Source: Puccinia triticina
Taxonomy: Eukaryota > Basidiomycota > Pucciniomycetes > Pucciniales > Pucciniaceae
DNA: 64,000 bases
Direction: 5' to 3'
Assembly: GCF_026914185.1 (NCBI RefSeq)
Contig: NC_070571.1
Coordinates: forward strand, 1,488,001 to 1,552,000
This document shows, in pieces, positions 48,456 through 60,370 of this stretch. Every line of letters starts with the position of its first letter. Position 1 is the stretch's first letter. Made by a program: the position numbers and the translations under genes. The notes beneath the pieces were generated by a model, which made no database searches, was not told the origin of the DNA, and saw only the letters and a list, made by a program, of their open reading frames with translations.

Positions 48456-48651
48456 TACCGGTCCTCTCTTTTTCCTCACCGAGATTGGACCAATACCGAG
48501 CGTACATGAGCTTACCCGTGACGCATTTCTTATCGTCAGGTAAGCGTAATCAATACCGAGATTGGACCGATACCGAGCGTACATGAGCTTACCCGTGACG
48601 CATTTCTTATCGTCAGATCTGCATTCACTCCCCTGAGTGTCTTATACAAGA

Positions 48652-49296
48652 CTCGAGGCAGGATATGTACAACTCGACTGAAAGAAGGGAAAGAACTTGA
48701 GTGGGAAACAAGGCTTGATCCACGCAACAACCAATTTCATGTCGCAATTGACATGACAAAAAATTCCACCTTGATTCCTTCGGGGCAAAAGTGAACCTTG
48801 AGCATCATCCACTCCATGACCCTCGGTCTTTTGCAAAGTCAGCATGTTTTTTACACATACCCCATTATATATGAAGTTGGTCTTCATAAACCGCGGGATG
48901 GGCTGACTGGACATCAAGACCAGCCACGCTCCAGCCGACTCTCCATTGATGTTCGATCCAAGATGTGAGAAGCCACAGGGCATTCGAGATGTTACGTGGT
49001 ATCCACGGGTAGAGGGCGGTACTGAGTTAAGTTAGAGCTATGGGGCGGTAAGCGTTGGGATCTAATTTGTATATAGTCAGGTTTATCCGCCTTTTGTACG
49101 CGAACGCGACATGAGGTGGCTTAAGCTAGACGTGTCGGACGACATTCGCCTTGCGCTCAGGAAGCTCTCCCACCCCCATTGTTCTGTGCGCTCCACTTTA
49201 TTTCAACCTCTCCCCATTCATCCACCCAGCAAAAAAGAAGTTACTTATCTGCTCTACATCTCTCTCGCTCTCTTCATAACCCTCCCCTTCTGCTTC
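48652..49296. other. Spacer between copia-2 and the zinc-cluster-like gene
   Basis: A minus frame of 113 codons (48983-48642) starts MPCGFSHLGSN but shows no domain, and it runs into the transposon edge, so it may be a remnant of the pre-insertion sequence. The region 49000-49290 is the likely promoter of the downstream gene, with a pyrimidine-rich run before the ATG at 49297. Confidence 0.4.
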
Positions 49297-51027
49297 ATGG
49301 CTCTCCCTTCCAGCAAGATGGACGAATGGATCAAAGTGCGAAAGTGGGCTTATCCTTGCCCTCCGTGCCGAAGGGCAAAAGTCCCATGTGGAGAAACATT
49401 GGCTTGTCCCAAAAGAACCGATCCCGCCCAGCCAAAGTGTAACTCCTGTCGTTCCAGAAAAGTCCATTATGGCCTTGACAAAATCATTCAACTCGTTCCT
49501 GCTCAAGATTGGTTCAGTGGTTACTGTCGCGCAAAATATTCAAAGGGCCTCACGGAAGAAATCCCTCAAGGTTGGGATGGTGCTTGTGGCCCAGAAAGTG
49601 TTATCAACATGAGAAAGTTGCGACTCAAGTTCAAAAACAAGAGTAACGTTTCACTCGAAGAACAAAAAAATCAAAGAAAAAGTACGGGTGGGGGTGGGTG
49701 AAAGAGTCACATTTACGTTTTCTCTGATGCCAACTGCTAACTTGAAACTTTTTACCCCGGTCCTTAGTCCAACAATCCACTTCGAGAAAGTCTCTTCATG
49801 TGCAGCTGGAGCCAACTTGCGCCAAGTCCCCGAACACTTTGCTAGGCCAACCAACTCAAGCAGATCGAGCCTCGAACCACCCAGAGACTGACATGCCTCT
49901 TCCTGGTGAGAGAAAGGTTTCAGTGGCTTGCTTCCCTCGTTATTTTTCTTTTCTGACTGCAGGAATGTTATTTCCAGGTTGTAGTAAGGACGATTTGGCC
50001 AAACACTTAGTCATACCAACTCTCCAAGGTACTGCCTCGAGCCACCCTGCTGCTCCAAGCCAACCTGACTCAACCCGCCCTCCTCCACGCCAACCTGACT
50101 CGTACCACCCTCCTCCAAGCCGCCCTGACTCAATTCACCCTCTTCCAAGCCTCTCTGACTCAAGCCATCGTGCCTCGATCAACCAAGCAACAAAACCTAT
50201 TCCGCATCCAGGTGATCAAGCTCAATTTGCCAAGAATTTAGACAAGACAATTGGTGAGTTTTGTTTGGAAATAGTAGAAGAAAGTAAACAAGATGATAAT
50301 AATTTTGTTTAACATAGTTCATCCGAATACTGTTGTCAAAGAAGCCAAATCATCCGGCGGATCGCGAAAAAGATTTCGGGCAGATGAAGAAGACATGGAA
50401 AGAATTAAAGAAGAATTCGCAGAACCACCGATGATTTCTGATGTTGTCAAAGGCAAGCGACGAAAATTAATTATTGAAGATGAATTGTCTTCGGAAGAAG
50501 AGGGGAACGATGACGAAATAATTGAAGATGTCCTCAAAAGGGCCGAAAACAATCCGGAGGAGTTGTGCGAAGGATTCCCGAGAAGAGGAGTACCGGAAGA
50601 AGAAGAAAGAGAGGCGAAGGAAGAAGGGAAAATCGACGAAAATGCGCTAGAATTGGACAAAACAATTTCCTCTAATATTTCGGAAAAAGGCGCTGTGAAC
50701 GATGTTGACGATATAGACGATCGAGTTGACTACGTCGAAAGAGAAGTTGAGGAAGTCGAGGCGGATGTGCGGAAGGCGAAGAAGAATTTCGAGCTGGCAT
50801 GGAGTTCCGATGGCGAGGAAGAGACCGATCTGAATGGAACGGTGAAGGATGAACTCAAGCTAAAAATATTCGAAATGGGCGCCGAAACCGTGAAAACCGT
50901 GGCAGCTTTAATGAAGATGGTTCCGAAGGGTTTAAAGGAGGAGGCAAGAAAGGCAAAGGAAGAGTTAAGAAAGGAATTTGAGAAGAAGAGACAAGAGGCG
51001 GAAAATATTATCGATACCAAATTATAA
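49297..51027 (+). CDS. Unknown protein: Cys-cluster N-terminus, acidic coiled-coil C-terminus
   Basis: Four exons (49297-49642, 49768-49905, 49963-50253, 50318-51027) with GTAACG, GTGAGA and GTGAGT donors join into 494 codons in frame. The N-terminus (about residues 15-60) has CPPCRRAKVPC, then KCNSCRSRKVHYG. This is the spacing of a fungal Zn2Cys6 cluster, except that the sixth Cys position is tyrosine. The middle holds four to five repeats of PSQPDS.RPPP type. From about residue 260 the protein is highly charged: a KRFRADEED motif, a GKRRKL basic patch that could act as an NLS, then long Glu/Lys helices ending EELRKEFEKKRQEAENII. It may be a nuclear DNA-associated factor, but the imperfect cluster makes DNA binding uncertain. 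An upstream in-frame GTG/ATG extension (49111) is less likely because it would add a hydrophobic stretch. Confidence 0.72.
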
Positions 51028-51246
51028 ATTGTCAGTATGTTCTCATTTGATTTGAGGGGCACCCAATCATCATTTTTAGTCTTAACAAAACTCTCAAGGC
51101 AGCTTCGCCGCCGCTTGTCATGTTTTATATCACAAAATTCTATGTTTGAACTTCAACTTAAGTTAAGACCCAATGTCCCTCCCACCCCTTTGGAAGTTCA
51201 CGATCTCTTCAAATATCTCGGCCAGTAAAAACAAAAGTATCTAAAT

Positions 51247-52449
51247 TCAAATAAGTTCTTTCCAATATACAATTGCATCCACGTATTCTTCGCCCTCGTC
51301 TGATTGTCCATCAGGATTACTGGAAATTGTTTTCAATCTGCCTGCTTGGGGAATCAATCCTACTCGTTGGAATCCGAGTGAATCCCAAATGGCTACGGAT
51401 GCCAGATTATTCTTGTAAACAAGGTTGAAAACTGAAGCCCTGTAGCCTTATCGAAATGAGATCATTTCGATCGAAAGCAATTTTATTTTTTGGATATACT
51501 GATTCACAATGTTGTCTGGGCAAGAATAGATTGATTGGGATTGAACTTACCTAGTAAGGGAGCATAATGCAAAAATGATCGGGCTAATGTTTTACCAATC
51601 TTACGTCCCCTGTGGCGTGGATCCACGACAAAACCCCCATTGCAACACTAAAAGAGTGCATTCAAACGCGAAAATCGCCGGGTGACATGGATATCTTGAT
51701 CAGCATTTCACAGTCGACGTGCGAAAGTACTTCTTGTCTAAAGATGCGCACATGAGCTGAGCGTCCTGGGTAGTTGGGTTTGATGTAGTAAATCCCGGCG
51801 ATAGTCTCTTGGAGCGGCCGGTCTGAAATCAAGTCGAGTAGAAAGTGTGGCTGGATTTTGTCGATGCTTACGCCTTCCTCCCTGGATTGGTTCACATTCA
51901 TTTCCGTGTTATCGTGAGTACTTCGATCAGAGGTGAGAAGTAAGATACATGGAGCATTGCTCACCGATTTGCGTGATGACCATCTGGAGTTTCTCTCGCG
52001 GCCGGAAACGCGTCAAGAACCCCAATGAAGATGTCGTGGGCTAAGAATTCGATCCGGAGCGAAGAATGTGCCCCCAGAAAAGTAAGTTCTGGATCCGAAC
52101 TTAGGGAGAGTATATCAAGGGTGAAAAGGAAGGACATACAGAGGAAATATTTTTTGAATCCGTCGAGTCCCAACATTTCCTCCTGAGGATAAGTTCTTCC
52201 TTCAGCGACGATAGAATCGAATAGGCCACTCAAATGTTTCCATAACGGCTCGAACCGATCTGGGTTTTTGATAATCACATCATCAGACTCAGATGACAAA
52301 ACATCCTGAATTGGAAAAACTGTTAAAGAAGCCGATTGGTCCGGTAATCTGTACGTGCGTGGTCGCAGTGGAGTCGCTGTGGTCGTTCTTTTACTGATTG
52401 GACCGTAGGCGCTCATATTGGTGGGCGTCGAGAGATATGGCCGCTCCAC
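51247..52449 (-). CDS. GNAT N-acetyltransferase, MPR1/azetidine-carboxylate type
   Basis: Five exons (52449-52140, 52040-51965, 51866-51752, 51647-51551, 51446-51247) with introns of 98-104 nt give 265 residues. The GNAT acetyl-CoA loop is visible as FVVDPRHRGRKIGKTLARSF at about residue 170. The flanking segments IAGIYYIKPNYPGRSAH and RASVFNLVYKNNLASVAIWD, then SLGFQRVGLIPQAG, resemble yeast Mpr1. Mpr1 acetylates L-azetidine-2-carboxylate and related proline-pathway compounds and protects against oxidative stress. Substrate here is inferred from that resemblance. The start at 52449 is preferred as the longest; a second ATG lies 12 codons in (at 52413-52415). The gene is convergent with the preceding coiled-coil gene (219 bp apart). 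Confidence 0.82.
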
Positions 52450-52890
52450 TCAACATGAAACTTGAACCAAGCTGGCATTGTCACTGCACATTCTCGATTA
52501 TTCTCCTTACAAGCGCAGCTCTTCTGTAAAAGTCCGCATGACTCCCAGATCGGCATCATCACCATGAGTCCCTTATCGTTACATCACAATTGTCTCCCTG
52601 TCCACTCCAAACCGAACCCACCGGGCTTGCATTCTCAAGGGTTTCCCTCTCAATTTATATTCTCATCGAATCTCAGGTGGATGTGACTTTGTAATTCCAT
52701 CCACTACCCTTTGAAACTGCGTCCTTCAATTTTAAAGTATCGCAAGTTGATCAAAAAACATATCTAATATATCCTCTTGCTAACAAAAGTGACTCCATAG
52801 CACAAATCAGAAACTGTTTCTTCTCCTAAAGTACAATGTTATTATTCCCGATTTCGTTTTGAAAACCCAAAGAGAGGCAGAAAGGATGAA
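52450..52890. other. Spacer between GNAT and MFS genes
   Basis: Both neighbours are on minus, so this holds the GNAT promoter and the 3' UTR of the MFS gene. A short + frame (52462-52686) has no domain. I see no RNA gene. Confidence 0.45.
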
Positions 52891-55323
52891 TCAATTTTTC
52901 ATGATACGATAGAGAGCCTTAATGGAGACACCAATAGTGCAAAGGATCATCAATGAACCACTGTAATATACTAAGGATTTGTATCCGGCTTTGGTTGATG
53001 GGGAACTTTGTAACAACGCTCCAGCAATCGGTCCCGTTAGAACGTTGGCGATTCCACGACTGGTCGCAAAATAGACGACCAAGCTTCCCGAATTTGGCTC
53101 TGACGGAGCAATGATCATTGCAAATCTTTGCCAAAGGCAGGAAAATCCTCCGGCGCTTATTCCGTCTGATTTCATATATCCAACAAACCAAAATTTGATT
53201 CAGATTGTACTTCATTTTCCATGGTATGTAGCAGTAAAAACGCGCTCGCTGTAACGATTGAAAGAAGCGAAGAAACTTACAGACAATGGCAAATGCCGCC
53301 AACATAGCAAACCCATCAGAGTGTCCCCATAAAACAAAAATACTAACTGAACTCGCGACAGAAGTTACGCCTATGATCCAGCTTAAATCATAGTGATCAC
53401 TCAAAGCTCCGGTCAACAGTTGGCCGATGATGCTCGAGCCTGCAAAAAGACCAAGGACGATCCCTCCGGGGCTGCCTGTCTCACAAGGTGCAAAACGTTC
53501 AGGGGACTTGAAAATTGGGAGGGAAATGGACGGATCTTACCAATCGATGTGGCGTAGGTAGGCATGTACAGGGTCGGCACGAAAAAAGACCTATTATTCC
53601 GAGTGGTTGGAGCGATCGGTGCCCACTCTTGATTGATGAAGGAGGAAATATCAGGAAAAAAATACTTACAAGCTTTGCAACAACTATGATTTGCCACGAT
53701 AACAACATGTTAGCCATCTGAAAACTTGTTATTCGAAAGGGAAAGGGGGGATGTCGAAAGGAAATTGGAGAAAGAACAGACGTTTAAGCAAGTGAATGCC
53801 CAAAAAATTGGCCTCTTCAAATATTTTCTGGTCGGAGCGGCTGGTGCACGCCGTCTGACAGACACGGGCAATCGACCGCTATTAATGAATGACTAGAGCA
53901 TGATTAGCGAAAGAAGCCGGGTTTTTAAACTTCCTCAAGGAGGGTTATGTTGAATATCTTGGCTTACCGAAAGAAAGGCAAGATTGGTGCCATACCAATG
54001 AGGAATGCTGCTCCAAGTCCGCGAAGAGTCTGGGGGGTCCCATATTTCTTTAAAGACCAATCGAGAACAGGCGGGATGATCAGGCCAAAGACAGAGGTAC
54101 CTTGAAGTGATTGAAAGATTATTCAGAAGATTGATGATCGCGGCTGTGAGGTGATAAATGATGAGCTGCTCTCAAACTCACCGGCAAACATTATAGAGCC
54201 AGCAAGGCCACGCTTTACAACCCACCACTCAGAGAGAAAGAAAAGTGCTGGATAGCTAAAAATACAAGACTCCATTTTAGACCTTTGTTCCTTTCTGTTC
54301 CAGTAAAAAAGGCAGCGATGACCAATTGATATTTTAGTCTTACTATAGAAGGGCTGTTATTGGGGGAAAAATCAGTCTGAGGCCGCCTCTATCATCGGGT
54401 TTTCATAGAAAGGATCAGATTTACCTCCACCAATCCCGTACAGAATACCTTGACACAATAGCAATTGCCACGCCTATGTAGAAAAACATGGGGTAGTCAG
54501 GGTAGGTTAGACCAAGCAGATCAGTAATACGTTTCACATGACTTACGTTTGTCGAATAAGATGCAGCTAAAAACGATCCACTACAAATTATCGTTCCAAT
54601 TGTTGGTAAATATACCGCCGACTTGGGTATGTTTTCCATCAATGAAAGGACGATCGAGCCAATGCAGTACAAGATTCCCGTGCATAAGGTCCCTTTGTAA
54701 TCATTGGAAAAAGTTTTAATAGCAATTGGAAGATTCAGCGGGTTTGTTTAAGAAGATGTGGCAGCAAAAACAGGGACTGACCGATGATGGCGGCCATTGT
54801 GGATGACATTTGGGAGTATGGATGGAAGTCTAAAAAGACCCCAAACGACAGTGGGATTCCTGACCAAAAAAAGCAACCAGAGAATAATCACAGTTGATCA
54901 GGACACATGCATGGGGGCAACAGAAATGGCGCCCCAGAAGGAGATTTCAAGAGGATACCAAAGGGGATGGGACCAACCCCAGACATAACCTTCGACCAAG
55001 AACGAAAGAAAGATGAATCTCCATGCCAAAAACCCTCCATCTATGGGCGCCAAGATCTTCTCGCGGTCTTTGGATGATAAAGTGTTCGGGATCGTCGACG
55101 ACTGGACCGACCGCAGACCATTATCGTCGTCATTTTGGAAGTCTGGAGAAGTGTGCTTGAGGTGGTCGTAGTTCGGGTTGAGGTCGTTGGAGTTGTAGCT
55201 CGTAATCTTCGGCCTGTTGGATATCGTGTTGCCCGATGATACGTGGGTATCATCCTTCGCGTTATAATGGAATGTCGTGAGTTCGTGTAACGAGAGCTGA
55301 TGATCGGGCATCGGGTCGGCCAT
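52891..55323 (-). CDS. MFS transporter, monocarboxylate (MCH/SLC16-like) type
   Basis: Start ATG at 55323; stop at 52891. Exon 1 (55323-54978) encodes a long hydrophilic N-terminus and DGGFLAWRFIFLSFLVEGY, the usual first-helix signature of fungal monocarboxylate permeases. Further exons are 54859-54782 (LSFGVFLDFH), 54692-54547, 54473-54425 (QGILYGIGG), a 10-nt microexon 54353-54344, and 54255-54182 (YPALFFLSEWWVVKRGLAGS), then exons carrying TSVFGLIIPPVLDWSLKKYG, PTLYMPTYATSIG, GIVLGLFAGSSIIGQLLTGA and the final GISAGGFSCLWQRFAMIIAP with two last helices. About twelve membrane helices are expected at the plasma membrane. Substrate is unknown. Exon edges after 54182 were not fully resolved; about a dozen exons are present. 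Confidence 0.8.
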
Positions 55324-56514
55324 CTTTCTCTTCCTAGAGCAAGCACAAATTCAAAACCGATTCCCTGGAATGCTTTGCTCACACCACCACTGGCACCTTC
55401 AACCTCTTCTATCTCTTTGTTTCTTATCTCTTTTCCTGAGCAGGAAGTTGGAAGAGAGAGGAAGAGTGGGGGCAGTGCCGGTGAGTGCCAGTGGCCGAGG
55501 GAACCAGCAGGGACCCAGGAGTTTTAAGATATACCTCAAGGCTCTGCTCCCCAACGAAACCTCTCCCCAACGCCCAGGGCCATATCAGTCGAATTGATCC
55601 CAGCATACATGCTGCTGGGGATGTATGAGCCTGCCTCTCGGTGGGACTGTGAAACGGGGTCTCCATCCAACACAGAGGGCGCATTTGGTGTTCTAATCGC
55701 TGAAACAAATTTCAGAATGTATAAAAACATACCAGCACCGATATGGCCATCGCTATCGGAATCTTTCCACTTGACAGATAGCCAGTCAGAGCGCTATGTA
55801 CAGCTTCCCCGCGAATCCCAGCTGGACAAGTCATAACGTACAATATGTGATAGGGGTTCATGATAGGTGTTTATCACCATCATTTCATAACATTTTCCAG
55901 TTTTTGTAACCAATAAGGAAGAACAGCTCAAAAAATCACCCAAAGGAGGTTTGCCCGTAGTCTAAATGTTTATGATACCTATCTGGGGGCCTCCCGGGAT
56001 CGTTGTAGAGCTTCATAAGCTAGGTTTCCGTGCAAGAATCTAGACTTCTCGGGTACCAACATCATTGAGGATCCAAGCCTGCGAAGTGACATGCAGCCGT
56101 CCACTGAAAGCCCCGCATTTTAAAAATTGTGTGTAATAACTTGACGTAAGTACATAACCCTTGGACAGGACCTGAGAGTCCGCGAAACGACGGATATAAC
56201 CATGTATGTAAATAAGGTGAAAAGATGAGATCTCCGGGTGTTTGCAGGAGTACAAACTTTGGCAAGCCACCTCGACACCGCCTCATATATTTACAACGCC
56301 CCATACACAACCAGAGCATGGGTCAGAACAAAGAACGAGGTAAGACTCTCTAGACGGATGCAGAGAAAGAGAGCATAAGAACCAGAAGGAAAGGAGATGA
56401 TGGGCATGTTGCGTTGAGGAAATGCTTGGATAAGTAGATGGGGGGGCAGGAAGGATGATTGGACGGGAGACGGGAAGAGAGAGAGAGAGAGCGATGTCGA
56501 TGAGGATGCATCGA
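55324..56514. other. Spacer between MFS promoter and ELMO 3' end
   Basis: Holds the promoter of the MFS gene (minus, near 55330-55500) and the 3' flank of the ELMO gene. A + frame of 80 codons (55594-55836) lacks a domain. The stretch 56440-56500 is AG-rich, with a run of GA dinucleotides at 56477-56490. No repeat element was recognised. Confidence 0.45.
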
Positions 56515-59500
56515 TCAAAACATCTGGCCCTCGCTCGCGTAAAAGAAGTTACTACTGAGGGGCACCGGGGGCACATTCAACTGACTGCGTCCGTGCCGAA
56601 GGAGATAAAGGGGGGGAAAGACCCGAGCACGCAGCGATCAACACCAGCCCCAGAAAAAAAAAAAGCGAGGGGGAAGAGGGAGGGGAAGACGTACTTGGGG
56701 ACGTCGACGCGTTCGCCGGTGAGGTCGAGCAACTTGATCATCGTCCCGATCTGGGTCAAGCTGTACACGATCTCGGCGGTTTCCTGGGTGGTCATAGTGC
56801 CCTCGACGTTGGGCATGGGGACGGAGTTGAGGGAGTACTGTTGAGAGCTTGAGTGGGGCGGTTTGAGGGGAGGGGCGAGGGATGTGCTGATGAGCGGGGA
56901 GGAGGAGGATGAGGCGGGGTCGTGGGGGTGGTCGATGGAGACCGCGGGGGGACGGAAGGGGATGTGAGAGGTGATCGACTTGACCAGGTTGAGTCCATCG
57001 AACCATTCGCTGTAGATGTGTGTGTTGGAAGGGAACAGACGGAGCAGGAGATGGTCGCCGTTCATGAGCGAGATGCTGGCGTGATGGAGCTGGCCGGTGG
57101 TGGCCTGCCCGGCCTTCTTCGGATGGGCCTCGTTGGTAGCGAGCATGACGAAGCTGTCGCTGGCGCTCGACGACGACGTGCTGCTCACCCGGCGCGGCGA
57201 CGATGGTCGACGGTCGAGGTAGGGATGGTTCTCTTGGCTGCTTTCGCGCGCTTGTTGTTGCTGCTGCTGCTGCTTCGAAGAACTGTTGCTCGTCCCCGAG
57301 CCGCTCAGGATCGACGTAATCAGCGACACATCAACTGGGTCGAGGAGAAAGAACTCTCTAGTCAGCTAATGACCATCAGCAAAAAAAAAAAAATGGATAA
57401 AAAAAAAACTCACTTCGGTCTGGCAGCTCTTCCACGCCGCTTGACACGGGCACAGGCTGCTGAGTCTCGAGGTAATGCAGATGCTTCTTGTTCGGCGCCA
57501 ACCGATAGAACCTCCATCGCGGGACGATATTGTTGTGGCTCGGATCAAGTAACACATTACTGTTTTTCGAGTTACTGAATTGAGAATGAGCGCGCAAGCT
57601 GGGCACCGAAAAGCCTAATTTGCTGCTCCCATGGTTCGAATTAGTCGTCGCGATGCGCTCCGGATAGTGCGGAAACCAACAGCCTGCTAGTAAGGTGTTG
57701 ATCCGTTGTGTCTTGACGAATTCGAACGCGTTTTGGTATAGTTTTCCCCTTAAATTCCTGTTCCATTGCCCAGAGCTTCAGCTCCACGGCCAATGATTTA
57801 TTTTGTGAGAGAAGACAGCAAACGGCGTACCTAACGGGGGTTTTATTCCACATGCTATCCTCCATGGCCAACTCCTGCATCTGCCGATCACGGACCTTCA
57901 TGTACTCGCCATTCTCGAATTCTCTGACCAGATTCATCCAACTGATCTTGACGGATCCTTTGGAGTCTTCCAGATTCCTCAGCGCGTTTCGTAGATGGCT
58001 TCGGACGAGGACTCCGACCCGTTCGAAATCATTCGTGGTTGCGCCGGATTCATTCCACATCAGCTTGAAGAAATCTAGGGCCAAATGGTGCAGTTTGGGG
58101 TAGTTGAGCATGAACGGCTTGAAGACGGTGATCAGTTGATCGGCTTGGGCATCGGCTACATTCCACTCGTAAAGGTCGATAAGGATCTGTTGGAGAACAT
58201 CATCAGTTCGGCACATCAACCTTCCCCTGGAGATGGCGCGCTTACTTCGGTGCATTTATTCGATGCTTTTGCAAACGGACATCTTCGCCCGTCAGGCTTG
58301 AGTAATTGTTCGGCAATAAACTGATGGATATGATCTCAGCCATAGATTAGAGATATAGAGAAGTGGACACTGATGAGCAGCAACATAAATACCTTGTCGA
58401 ATTCGGCTGCGCGGGTGGTCATGAATCTGAACATCAACTTGAGGCCCAAGACGCCGACCTTCTCAAAGTCGTCGAGCAGGTTAGCCGAGTCGAAGCCGAG
58501 CGTCTTCCACTTCCGTGCTTCCAGCTCGTCCTCACCCGTGCGCTCCTCGTCGCCCTCCTCCCTGCTCGCGTTATGGCGGGCATCGAGCTCGCGGGCCCGG
58601 CTGGCCATCTCCATGAGCTGCTCGACATGTTCTGCACACTCCGAGTTGACGGTCGTCCGGATCAGCCGACGGTTCATGAGCACCAGGTTTCGCTGGAAGG
58701 TGAGGATGTCCGCCTCGACCTCGTCGAACGCCTCGTCTGCCCGCCCCTCGCCGAGCCTCAGCACCGCTCTGCGAATGCCTGCACGCTCCATGCGCTCCAT
58801 AAACCAGCCCACATAGTCCTGCCGGGCGTCCTCCCAGAGGGCTGCTCGCATGAGTGCGTTGACGAGTGCGAAGCTCACCTGGGAGAGGCTGAAGTCGGAG
58901 GTGGATCCGGAGCCTATCCGGCGGGCCAGCAAACAGAACAGATCTTCCTTATCCCCGGCCGCCTCGAGCACGCCGCAGATGGCCCCGAAGGCTAGTCGGG
59001 GGGAGGCAGACGAGTCGTGAGCGATGAATTTCTGGAGGATGGCGGTGGTGGGTCTGAGGACATTGATGGGGGCGTTGCTGATGACCAGGGTGACGAGCCG
59101 GTCGGCCAGGATCGGTTCCCATCGTCTGCGCTGTTCGGCTGTCGATTGATCGATCATCACTTTGAGTGCTGAGAGTGCGTAGGCCAAGGTATTGCCGGTT
59201 GACGTTTTGCATAGTCGGAGCAGTTCACGCGAGCCGCCTCTTTCTTGGAATTCGCTAGAGAATTCAGGTTCCTGTAGTTTTTTTTTTTTTGGTGAGTATA
59301 CGTGTGTGTGTTTTTTTGATGAGAAGATGGCAAACTCTTAGATAGTCCTTTAGGCTGAACAGCGGCAGTTTGATTGCTTTGAGATGGTCCTGATTCTGCT
59401 GGGCTTGGTTGGATTCGGTGAGGTTGACGGACGCGAGTTTTTCGGCAATGTCGCGTGCTTCGATGGTCGGCGACTTGACCAGTTTGAGTGAGCCCAGCCC

Positions 59501-59989
59501 GTTTTCGATCTTGCTGAAGACCTGGGATTGTGGATAGAAGGAGTGAGAAGGCTGGATGGATGGCTAGTTTTAGTTGCTCTTACATACGTTGTCAGGGGTG
59601 ATCAGCTCGTTGTTCGAGGCATCCCGCAGACAGAACATCTCCGCGGGCTCGTCGAGTGCGAGCTGGGTTGATCGGCAGAGCTGGCGGATGACTTCATCGA
59701 GGGGCACGTTTCTGTCGATGCGCGCCTTGACCGAGCGCGGGTTGGCTGAGCTGGGGTGTTTGTAGGTGATGAGGATGGTGGGCAGGGTGGTGAGTTCGGG
59801 TGCGGTCTGGGTGAGCTGCGGGGTGATTCCGATGGGGTTGGTCTGGTCGAATGAGGGCGAGTAGTGTTGTGGCTGTGGGTGGAGTAGTTGCTGCTGCTGC
59901 TGCTGCTGGTGGTGGAGCGAGGTGGCCTGGGTGTTGGCTGAGGATGGCTGGCAGGAGGAGGATGAGCTGGGGGAGATGGGGGTGTTCAT
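56515..59989 (-). CDS. ELMO/CED-12 family protein (Rac GEF cofactor)
   Basis: Eight exons (59989-59588, 59521-59336, 59271-58393, 58320-58246, 58186-57831, 57748-57414, 57334-56695, 56584-56515) join in frame to 980 residues. Residues about 40-130 form a ubiquitin-like segment after a Gln-rich start. Armadillo-like helices follow (200-400). The ELMO domain (about 400-590) includes ARKWKTLGFDSANLLDDFEK, GVLGLKLMFRF and YPKLHHLALDFFKLMWNESG. A PH domain begins at about 633 (GKLYQNAFEFVKTQRINTLL; WRFYRLAPNKKHLHYLE), with a long Ser/Gln-rich loop before its final helix. The last small exon adds VPPVPLSSNFFYA, like the Pro-rich ELMO tail that binds DOCK SH3 domains. ELMO with DOCK-family GEFs activates Rac for polarity and actin control. 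The last exon is inferred from the strong GTACGT donor; without it the frame ends at 56577. Confidence 0.88.
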
Positions 59990-60370
59990 CGTGCTGGGTG
60001 GGTGCTGGGTGGCTGGTGGGTGGCTGGTGGGTGGCTGGTTGGATGCTGGCGGAGTGGGAGAAGCAACTTCGGATTTCCAATGATGTCATATTCCCACTGC
60101 CAAGCATGCTGACGTAAGCCTCCACACAAACGTTGCGGCTGTGACATGGCAGCCCTGCGCCCAGCCGCGCGCACTACTAGACGCAGAAAAAAGGCGGCAA
60201 ATACAGCAATGTCAGAAAAGCTTGCGGGTTCGCGAGGCTGAAAATCCGACATACACACATTTTCATTTCAGCCCCCTGCCCTGTATGCCCTTCCAAATCT
60301 TCGATTTCTTCCCAATCCTTCCCTCTCTCCATCACCTCTCTCTCTCTCCCTCCTTCCCTCCCCGACCACC
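59990..60370. other. Divergent upstream region with GGTGGCTGG repeats
   Basis: Between the ELMO start and the transposase first exon. Positions 59996-60040 hold GGTGGCTGGTGGGTGGCTGG-type tandem repeats just upstream of the ELMO ATG. A pyrimidine-rich run (60300-60365) precedes the ATG at 60371. I could not locate terminal inverted repeats of the transposon here. Confidence 0.45.

Larger units (their letters stand above)
36179..48646 (+). mobile_element. Ty1/copia retrotransposon (copia-2) with nested inserts
   Basis: The outer element spans from TGTTGGAGGCCGGG at 36179 to GTGTCTTATA at 48646, between 5-bp duplications CAAGA (36174-36178, 48647-48651). The 5' LTR (36179-37280) carries a 769-bp insert. 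The 3' LTR begins at 41660 after a G-rich polypurine tract (41651-41659), is split by a gypsy element, and resumes at 48456. The right LTR terminus is TA rather than CA, yet the duplication fits this end best. Each intact LTR would be about 330 bp and contains two tandem copies of a unit with ACCGAGCGTACATGAGCTTA. Confidence 0.87.

Noticed and set aside
48642..48983. 113-codon minus frame as a real gene
   Set aside because: No domain, truncated by the copia-2 boundary, and no splice continuation seen.
58363..58995. Long + frame (210 codons) antisense to the ELMO gene
   Set aside because: It lies fully opposite a domain-bearing exon and has no domain of its own; a GC-rich shadow.
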